Positions 53,659 to 61,100 of a stretch of DNA of 64,000 nucleotides are shown here, one piece after another. The translations under genes and the position numbers were made by a program. Origin of the DNA: Saprospirales bacterium (lineage in GTDB: Bacteria; Bacteroidota; Bacteroidia; Chitinophagales; Saprospiraceae); contig JADJBL010000001.1 in the NCBI GenBank assembly GCA_016703765.1, positions 124,001-188,000 of the forward strand, written 5' to 3'. Positions within the stretch are counted from its first letter, which is position 1; every line of letters begins with the position of its first letter. The notes beneath the pieces are model-generated. The model was not told where the DNA came from. It saw only the letters and a list, made by a program, of their open reading frames with translations, and made no database searches.

Positions 53659-53973
53659 ATGAAAAAACTTGTACTCGTTTTATTTTTTATCCTGCCCTTA
53701 GCCCTGGCCGAGGCTTCTTTACCGGAGGCCCGGGCGGAGGACGAACGCCCTGTGGCCTTTCCCAATCCCGCTTCTGATTTTATCGGCTTGTCCAACGACG
53801 ATGCGGTTCAGCAATTGGTTATTTACAATTTCAGCGGGCGGGAGGTTTGCTCTTTCCGGGCTTCCAAAGGACAACGATATAACGTATCCGGCCTTCCTTC
53901 CGGGATGTATCTGGTACAGTTCCTGGACGCGCAAAGCCGCATCTTTCACACCCAGCGTCTGCAAAAACGCTAA
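53659..53973 (+). CDS. miniature T9SS sorting-domain-only protein
   Basis: A 104-residue exported protein: a strong signal peptide (MKKLVLVLFFILPLALAEAS, cleaved after about 25) and then almost only a T9SS C-terminal sorting domain (VAFPNPASDFIGLSND, LVIYNFSGREVCSF, GLPSGMYLVQFLD). Nothing else remains to be exported. It might be a real small cargo or decoy, or the tail end of a larger gene lost upstream. The ATG at 53659 is used; an upstream frame to 53602 is open but adds a cysteine-rich stretch before the signal. Lies 66 bp after thrS. Confidence 0.75.
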   Translation: MKKLVLVLFFILPLALAEASLPEARAEDERPVAFPNPASDFIGLSNDDAVQQLVIYNFSGREVCSFRASKGQRYNVSGLPSGMYLVQFLDAQSRIFHTQRLQKR

Positions 53974-54409
53974 ATTCCTTTTTTAATTAGCCTTTTGTCT
54001 CCCCCCTTGCAATTTCAGAAAAGGGACTCGGCGCTTTTACCCTTAATTTGCGTGAAACAAAAGCGCCATACCCGTAAAATGTGACCGGGTTGGTTTAAAC
54101 CCGTCTCCTCTAAAGGGTTTTTGGCTCCTTCATTCCATTCCAAATCCGATTCTAACAATGGATTCCCTTTTGTTGGTATGAAATAACAAGAGGTTTTTCT
54201 CCTTAATGGGCAGGTATAAAATTGAGACACATTCGGGTTTATTGAATATAAACCCCTATCATTTAATGATATAAAGAGTTCAGCCCTTTACAGGAAAGCG
54301 AATTTTTTATAAATTGGCACACTCAATGCGCTATCATCTTCCGAAAAACCTATCCCGAAACCGATTGAAGAATTTTACCCAACCCGAACCTATCTTGAAA
54401 CGAATCTAT
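53974..54409. other. 436-bp intergenic region without a supported gene
   Basis: Contains two inverted repeats: GGCGCTTTT/AAAAGCGCC at 54030-54038 and 54059-54067 (20-nt loop), and GGGTTTA/TAAACCC at 54235-54241 and 54249-54255. A short minus-strand frame (54015-54230) has no recognised similarity. The promoter of the PorP/SprF gene is expected in the 3' half. Confidence 0.6.
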
Positions 54410-55435
54410 ATGAATACTCTCATGCGACTCTGCGTGGGGCTTTTGGCATTTTATGCCTGGCCCCTGTTCTCTCAGGACATCCACTTCTCGCAGTACTATC
54501 ATGCGCCGCAGCATATCAACCCTGCCCTGACTGCAATCAACCCCGGAGATATTTCCTTTACGGGCAATTACCGTTCTCAATGGAAATCCGCGCTCGATAA
54601 GCCCTACACAACGGCTTTCGTGTCGGCTGACAAGAAATTTTATCTCCGGAAAAAAGACAACCAACTGATCGGCGGCGGTCTTATGATTTATTACGACGGA
54701 GCGGGCAACGCCAACCTGAACGTAGCCCAGATCGGCCTGAGCGGGTCCTATGCCATTGCTTTCGACCGCGAGAACGTGGTCAGCTTCGGCTTACAGGCAA
54801 CCCTCAGCCAGCGCTCCTTTTCGCTCGACCGGCTCAGCTTCGACAGGCAGTATATCGACGGGACTTTCGACCCGGATGCCCCGACCTTTGAATCCTTCCA
54901 GGATATGCGAAGCTACTTTCCCTCTGTCGGGGCTGGATTCAATTTCCACGGCAAGCAATACAACAAGCGCACCCGGCTGGATATCGGGGCCGCCGCGTTC
55001 AACCTCAACAGGCCGGACCAGAGTTTCCGCGACGACGTGGCCTCCCGGCTGCCCATGCGCTTTACCCTTTATATGACTCCCACCATTCAACTCGCCAAAC
55101 ACCTGGACCTGGCCCTGTCGGGTTCGGCCCAATTCCAGGGGAGTTATGTAGAAGCCCTTGGCGGCGGAGGCCTTCGAATTCATGTCAGCCTCAAAAGAGC
55201 CAGAGAGCTCGCCTTTCAACTCGGGGCTGCCTACCGGTTTAACTCCCTCGGCGACGCCATCATACCGGGCATTGAGTTTCAGTACAGCAGCTTCCTTGTG
55301 GGCTTTACATACGATATCAACATCTCCGAATTCCAGGCCGCTACCAACCGTTATGGAGGACCGGAGCTCGCCGTCCGCTACCTGATCACCCATGTCAAAA
55401 ACCTCGACCAGTTCCGGATCTGCCGCCTGTTTTAA
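54410..55435 (+). CDS. PorP/SprF family type IX secretion outer-membrane protein
   Basis: A 341-residue outer-membrane beta-barrel. Signal peptide 1-20 (AFYAWPLFSQ), then DIHFSQYYHAPQHINPALTA, the family hallmark, and repeated amphipathic strands (ISFTGNYRSQWKSALD, GGGLMIYYDGAGNANLN). The C-terminus has the strand ending PELAVRYLITHVKN. PorP/SprF proteins help export and anchor partner adhesins with type B sorting signals. It is first in an operon with a PorE-like protein and a giant adhesin. The ATG at 54410 begins the signal peptide. Confidence 0.93.
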   Translation: MNTLMRLCVGLLAFYAWPLFSQDIHFSQYYHAPQHINPALTAINPGDISFTGNYRSQWKSALDKPYTTAFVSADKKFYLRKKDNQLIGGGLMIYYDGAGNANLNVAQIGLSGSYAIAFDRENVVSFGLQATLSQRSFSLDRLSFDRQYIDGTFDPDAPTFESFQDMRSYFPSVGAGFNFHGKQYNKRTRLDIGAAAFNLNRPDQSFRDDVASRLPMRFTLYMTPTIQLAKHLDLALSGSAQFQGSYVEALGGGGLRIHVSLKRARELAFQLGAAYRFNSLGDAIIPGIEFQYSSFLVGFTYDINISEFQAATNRYGGPELAVRYLITHVKNLDQFRICRLF

Positions 55436-55471
55436 TTATTAGCCCTTTTTCACTCCACGCCTGTCTTTCCT

Positions 55472-58174
55472 ATGAAGCGAATATACATCACCCTCCTTTT
55501 CGGCATACTTTTTCAGGGGCTCCACGGCCAAACCCTCAAAGCCTATTTGAAAGCGGCGGAAAATGCCTACGCCCAGAAAAATTATTATTCCGCCCTCACA
55601 TACTACGGCTATGCGCTGGAGGTCGACGAAGACCAACCCCTGGTCTGGTATAAGCTCGCCGAAGCCGCCAACATGCAAACCGCCTATCATCTGGCGGACA
55701 GTGCCTATCAGCAGGCCATCAATCGCAGCGACAGCCTGGCCAACCAGGATGCCCTCTACAAACTTGCCCAGGTGAAAAAACAACTGGGCGAATACCAAAC
55801 CGCCCAGGAATATTTTTACGAATTTGCCGCCCTCATCGCCGGCATCAACGACTCGCTCGCTCAAAGGGCCGTTGCCCAGGCGGAAGAATGCGAATGGGCC
55901 CGGAATATTGTCGAAACCGCCCCCCGCACCTTCCAGGTGACCAATCTCGACAGCCTTGGCATCCTGATTAACTCCCCCTATTCGGAGTTCGGCGCACAGG
56001 ATTTCCAGGAAAAACTCTACTTCACCTCCTTCCGGTTTATCAAGGAAGACGATACGTACGACCCCCAGAGGCCCTTTATGAAGATACTCAAGGGCGAAAA
56101 TGAACAAGCCGCCCTCCTTTTTCAGGAAATCAACGACGACAGCCTGCATACCGCTTATCTGGCATTCAATACCGACGCTACGAAGGTGTATTACAGCCTG
56201 TGCAGCTATGTGGCCGTTTCCGATATTCGCTGCAAGCTCTATTCCAGGGATTATTTCCCCAACGACAGTCTCGGCGCGCCCGTGGCCCTGCCCGACCCGG
56301 TGAATATGACCGGATATACCGCATCTCAGCCCAACATCGGCGTCGATCCCCAAACGGGTAAGGAGTTGCTCTTCTTCGTTTCCGACCGGCCGGGTGGAAA
56401 AGGCGATACCGATATCTGGTTTGCCGAGATCCTGTCCGACAGCACCTTCAGCGAACCGGCGAACCTATCGGCGGTCAACTCCGAGGGCTCCGAAGTGACG
56501 CCTTTTTACCACCGGACCACGCAGACCCTCTACTTCAGCACCACCGGCTGGAAAACCCTGGGCGGTTACGACGTGTACCAGTCCTCCCGTTACGGCCCGG
56601 TTTGGTCGGCCCCGGAGCATATCTCTCCTCCGGTCAACTCCAGCTTTAACGAGGTCTATTATTGGCTCAATGATACCGGCGGCGGCGGATATCTTTCTTC
56701 CAACCGAAACGGTTCCATCTTTTATCAGGACACCAAGGAGTTTTGCTGCTACGATATTTTCGAGTTTGGAAAAGAGCAGTTTGAGCTCAATATTTACACC
56801 TTCAACAAAAAAAATGGCAGTCCGCTGCCGGCCGTAGATCTGCAGCTGTATGAGATCGTCAACGGCCAGCCCAGGCTGGTAGCTTCGGGCATAAATCCCG
56901 ACGACAACAGCGTCACCTTCTATCCCGAACCGGGCAAGCTTCACGTGCTCTATTCCAATAAAAGCGGATTTCTCACCGCAGTAGATACGATCGACTTGCG
57001 CAACGTCGAACCGGGAAAAGGCAGGCTGGATTACAACGCCTACCTGACGCCTGTAGCCGCCGACCTGCAAACCCTGGTATTCGATGCCGACACCCAGGCT
57101 CCGCTGCCAGGCGCTACGGTGCAACTCCTGGAAAACGGGGTGCCGGTATCCTCCGTGACTAACGAGGCGGGCAACGAATTCCTCTTCCCTATCGACCGCT
57201 CCAAGACCTATCAGGTACTGGTGAGCCGGCCGGGGTATGAGCCCCAGACAGTCGACATCAAATTCGATTCCGACAATCCGGAATTCACAGTCGTCCAAAA
57301 GGTATACCTCAAGCGGTATGAAATGGACCTGACCACACTGGTTTACGACCGGAAAACGGAAGAGCCCCTCAAGGGCGTGACCGTGCAGTTATTTGACCCG
57401 CAGCGCCAGATCGCCATCAAGACCAACCACGAGGGCAACGATTTCAAATTCCCGATCGACCGGCGCAAGAACTATACCCTTGTCGTAGGCAAGCCGGGCT
57501 ATCACCCCGACACCATCCAGGTGATCCCCAACCGGGAAGGAGTTCCCGATTTTAACAACATCATCCAGAAGGTATATCTGCTGAAGAAGGATATCACCGA
57601 TTTCGTACCCCTCTACCTGTATTTCGACAACGACCAGCCCGATCCGGATATGGTCACGACCACTACCAAAAAGACCTATGACGATACCTATCCGCCCTTC
57701 TATGACCGCAAAGCGACCTTTATCGACGAGTACACCAAGGTGCTGCCTCAAAACGACCGCTTTCTTTCGGAACAGCTTATCGAAGCCTTTTTCGAACGGG
57801 AGGTACGGGAGGGCTACCAGTCTCTGGTGATCTTCTCGGACGAGTTGCTCAGCTACCTCAAAAAAGGCGCCACCGTGGAGGTGACCATCACGGGATTTGC
57901 CAGCCCGAGGGCAGGGAAGAAATACAACCTCGCTCTTGGTAGCCGCCGGATCTCCTCCCTGCTCAACCACTTCTATGAACACAGCAACGGGGACCTGGTT
58001 CCCTACATCAAATCGGGACACCTCAAGATCGTGGAATTATCCAGAGGCGATCTGGAAGTACCCGAAGAAGTGCGCAAGCAACTGGAAAGCGAACACGAAT
58101 CCATTTTTAGTCCGTTGGCTTCCCGCCAGCGCCGGGTAGAAATTATCGGCGTTACGGTAGGCGGCGACCGTTAG
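55472..58174 (+). CDS. PorE-like TPR/PD40/OmpA-family type IX secretion protein
   Basis: A 900-residue exported protein with the domain order known for PorE: signal peptide (1-19), TPR repeats (about 22-140; LKAYLKAAENAYAQKNYYSA), a PD40 beta-propeller (about 150-430; LFFVSDRPGGKGDTDIWFAE, YLSSNRNGSIFYQD), two carboxypeptidase-regulatory-like domains (from about 532 and 622; PLPGATVQLLENGVPVSSVT, PLKGVTVQLFDPQRQIAIKT), and a C-terminal OmpA-like domain (from 711; LYFDNDQPDP, EVTITGFASPRAGKKYNLAL) that would bind peptidoglycan. Such proteins tie the type IX attachment complex to the cell wall. Whether this one serves the core machine or only the next gene is unclear. 36 bp after PorP/SprF. Confidence 0.92.
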   Translation: MKRIYITLLFGILFQGLHGQTLKAYLKAAENAYAQKNYYSALTYYGYALEVDEDQPLVWYKLAEAANMQTAYHLADSAYQQAINRSDSLANQDALYKLAQVKKQLGEYQTAQEYFYEFAALIAGINDSLAQRAVAQAEECEWARNIVETAPRTFQVTNLDSLGILINSPYSEFGAQDFQEKLYFTSFRFIKEDDTYDPQRPFMKILKGENEQAALLFQEINDDSLHTAYLAFNTDATKVYYSLCSYVAVSDIRCKLYSRDYFPNDSLGAPVALPDPVNMTGYTASQPNIGVDPQTGKELLFFVSDRPGGKGDTDIWFAEILSDSTFSEPANLSAVNSEGSEVTPFYHRTTQTLYFSTTGWKTLGGYDVYQSSRYGPVWSAPEHISPPVNSSFNEVYYWLNDTGGGGYLSSNRNGSIFYQDTKEFCCYDIFEFGKEQFELNIYTFNKKNGSPLPAVDLQLYEIVNGQPRLVASGINPDDNSVTFYPEPGKLHVLYSNKSGFLTAVDTIDLRNVEPGKGRLDYNAYLTPVAADLQTLVFDADTQAPLPGATVQLLENGVPVSSVTNEAGNEFLFPIDRSKTYQVLVSRPGYEPQTVDIKFDSDNPEFTVVQKVYLKRYEMDLTTLVYDRKTEEPLKGVTVQLFDPQRQIAIKTNHEGNDFKFPIDRRKNYTLVVGKPGYHPDTIQVIPNREGVPDFNNIIQKVYLLKKDITDFVPLYLYFDNDQPDPDMVTTTTKKTYDDTYPPFYDRKATFIDEYTKVLPQNDRFLSEQLIEAFFEREVREGYQSLVIFSDELLSYLKKGATVEVTITGFASPRAGKKYNLALGSRRISSLLNHFYEHSNGDLVPYIKSGHLKIVELSRGDLEVPEEVRKQLESEHESIFSPLASRQRRVEIIGVTVGGDR

Positions 58175-58199
58175 AATATCCCTATCGCACAAGGCGAAC

Positions 58200-61100
58200 A
58201 TGAACATACCATCAAAACTGCCGAAAAGAATAGCAATGAAATCTACACCAAAACAAACCCTCTCCTCGTCTTTCAAGCGCTTTTTTTGGAGAGGAATAGC
58301 TTTTTTGACCTTCGCCCTGGTCCTTCTTCCGGGAAGCGATTTGAAAGCCTCCCACATCGTCGGGGGCGACATTACTTACAAGTGTCTCGGCAACAACAAG
58401 TACGAGATCATTCTCAACGTCTACCGGGATTGCTATTACGGCGACCCCCTGGCCTGGTTCGACAACCCGGCCTATATAGGCATATACAGGAAATCCAACA
58501 ACTCCCTGTTCCAGCAGGTGAACATGATCTTTTCCGGGATCAACGACACCTTGAATAATTTCATCATGGATACCTGCCTTTTTGTGCCGCCGGTGGTTTG
58601 CGTGCATGCCACGCAGTACAAGAAGATTGTGACCATCCCGTACGATGCTGCCGGATACGAGATCCTTTACATACGTTGCTGCCGTAACTTCCCTATCCAG
58701 AATATTGTGAGCCCGACCACGACAGGGTCTACCCACTGCGTCACCCTGTCGGGGCCATCGATGCTGCAATGCAACTCTACGCCCAGCTTTGGAGGAGCTG
58801 CTCCCATCTTTATTTGCGTCAATCAGCCCCTGGCATACGACCATTCCGCTGTCGACCCTAATGGCGACTCTCTTGTGTACAGGCTATTTACTCCTTTCGC
58901 AGGAGGAACCTTCGCTAACCCGCAACCGACCCCCCCGCCAATCATGCCTCCACTTCAGTTGGTTGATTGGCTTGAGGTCCCCGGTCAAGATTTTTACAGT
59001 GAAACCAACATGCTCGGGGCGACGCCTCCCGATGCACCCCTTGCCATTAATCCAAGTACGGGCTTGTTGACTGCTTTCCCCACCCTGCCTGGTTTTTTCG
59101 TGGTAGGCGTTGCCGTGGACGAATACCGCAACGGAGTGCTTTTATCTACTGTCCGGCGAGATTTTCAATATGTCGTCGGCGATTGCGGAGAAGTCATATC
59201 CACGATCTTTGCACCCGATTCCCAATGCGATGACCTCAGCGTAGAATTTGAGAACCTCAGCACCTTTGCAGATGAGTTTATCTGGTATTTCGATTGGGGC
59301 GGGAATCTTTCCCTGACTTCCACCCAGATTAACCCTACTTTCACTTTCCCCGATACCGGCACCTATATTGTCGCGCTCATCGCCGAGCCTACCAGCCAGT
59401 GCGTGGATACTTCCTTTCATCAGATCTATCTACAGTATAACTCTTTATCGGCCGATTTCGAGCTCACGGTATTCGATTGCGTGGATACCACCGTGCTCGA
59501 GCTGAACGACCTTTCCAATGACTCCGTCTCTCCCATCATATCCTGGGTGTGGGAGCTGCAATACGGTGTTATTACCCAGACATCGAACGAGCAAAACCCA
59601 CTCTTTCAGATACCCCGGGGCGTCTCCGGTACCATCACCCTGACCGTTCGATCGCAAAACGGTTGCGAACAAACTCTTTCCAAACCTTTTGAAACCGGCA
59701 CGGATGAATTTCCGCTTTCCCTGATCCCGGATGCCCATACCCTTTGCCTCGGCGATTCGGCCCTGCTGAACCCGCAGGCAAACAACATCGGTAACTATCC
59801 CTACTATTGGGAGCCCGATAACCTCTTTGCAGATCCCACCTCGCCCACCCAAACGGTATCCCCTGCAGTGAATACGGTTTATACCGTTTTCATCACGGCG
59901 GTGGACAGCCTTTGCTTTGCCCAGGCGGATATTCCGGTCACCGTGCATCCCCTGCCGCAACTGGCCTTTGATTTTACGGTCGATTGCAATGGACGGACGG
60001 TCAATTTCGACAACAACAGCGTGGGTTCAGACGGCTATTTCTGGAATTTCGGCGATCCCTCCACTACAACGGATACTTCCTCCCAAACCAACCCGATCTA
60101 TGTCTACCCCCAAACGGGTTCCTATATCGTCACGCTCACCACCGGCCTGGATGCGTTTTGCAAGGATACCATTGAGCAAGAGGTTTTGTTGCTGAATAAT
60201 ATCCTCGAAGCCGATTTCAGCTACGAGCTCGGCGATTGCGATGTCGATTCGGTCGTGGTGTTTTTTACCGACGGATCCCAAAACGATTTGAATAACACCG
60301 TTTCCTGGAGCTGGGATTTCGGCGGCCTGGGAACTTCTAACCTCCAGAACCCGAGCTTTGCGTTCTTCCTGTCCGATACCATCGAGGTGATGTACACCAT
60401 CACCACAGCGGATAACTGCCAGGACAGCATCACCCGCAAGATCTGGGTGCAACTGCCGGAAGATCAAAACCTCGCCGGCTCGATCGTGATCTGCCCGGGC
60501 GATTCCGCTCCCCTCAATCCGGGCGGCAATCCCGATCTGGTCTACCTCTGGTCGCCTCCGGACGGCCTGTCCGATCCGACCTCCCCCAACCCCATCGCCA
60601 CGCCCAGTCAGTCAACGCTTTATACTGTAATCATTTCCGTACAGGATTTCAATACCTGCTTTATTACCCGGGAAGTGGATGTCACCGTGCCGCCGGAGCT
60701 CAATTTAGCGACGAGCGGCGATGTGGATACCTGTGACCCGCAGACCACCCTTTCTGCCACGACCGATGCCCCTGCCACCATTACCTGGGTGAACGTGCCC
60801 GGTGGCCCGGTTACGGGCAATGAGGTCACGGTGCCGGTTACGGGCGTCGCCATCTATACGGTCATCGCCGAAGATGCCTTCGGATGCTCGGAGCAGGCGC
60901 AAATCACGGTGCAGGGTGGCCCGGTAGATTTCGAACTGAACGCCGACACCATTCTCGTATGTACCGATGAGCCTTTCGATGTGACCATCACCAACCTGGA
61001 TCCCAACGACGCGCTGATTTATCAGTGGGCGCCCAATCCGGCGATCGTATCGGGTGGCAATACCTGCTGCCCCGTGATCGCCAACGTCCCCGGCCAAACG

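Noticed and set aside
53593..53973. infC-rpmI-rplT operon after thrS
   Set aside because: The following gene is a T9SS-domain miniprotein and no ribosomal gene is present.
54015..54230. Minus-strand 71-codon frame in the gap before PorP/SprF
   Set aside because: No similarity, no supported start, overlaps an inverted repeat.
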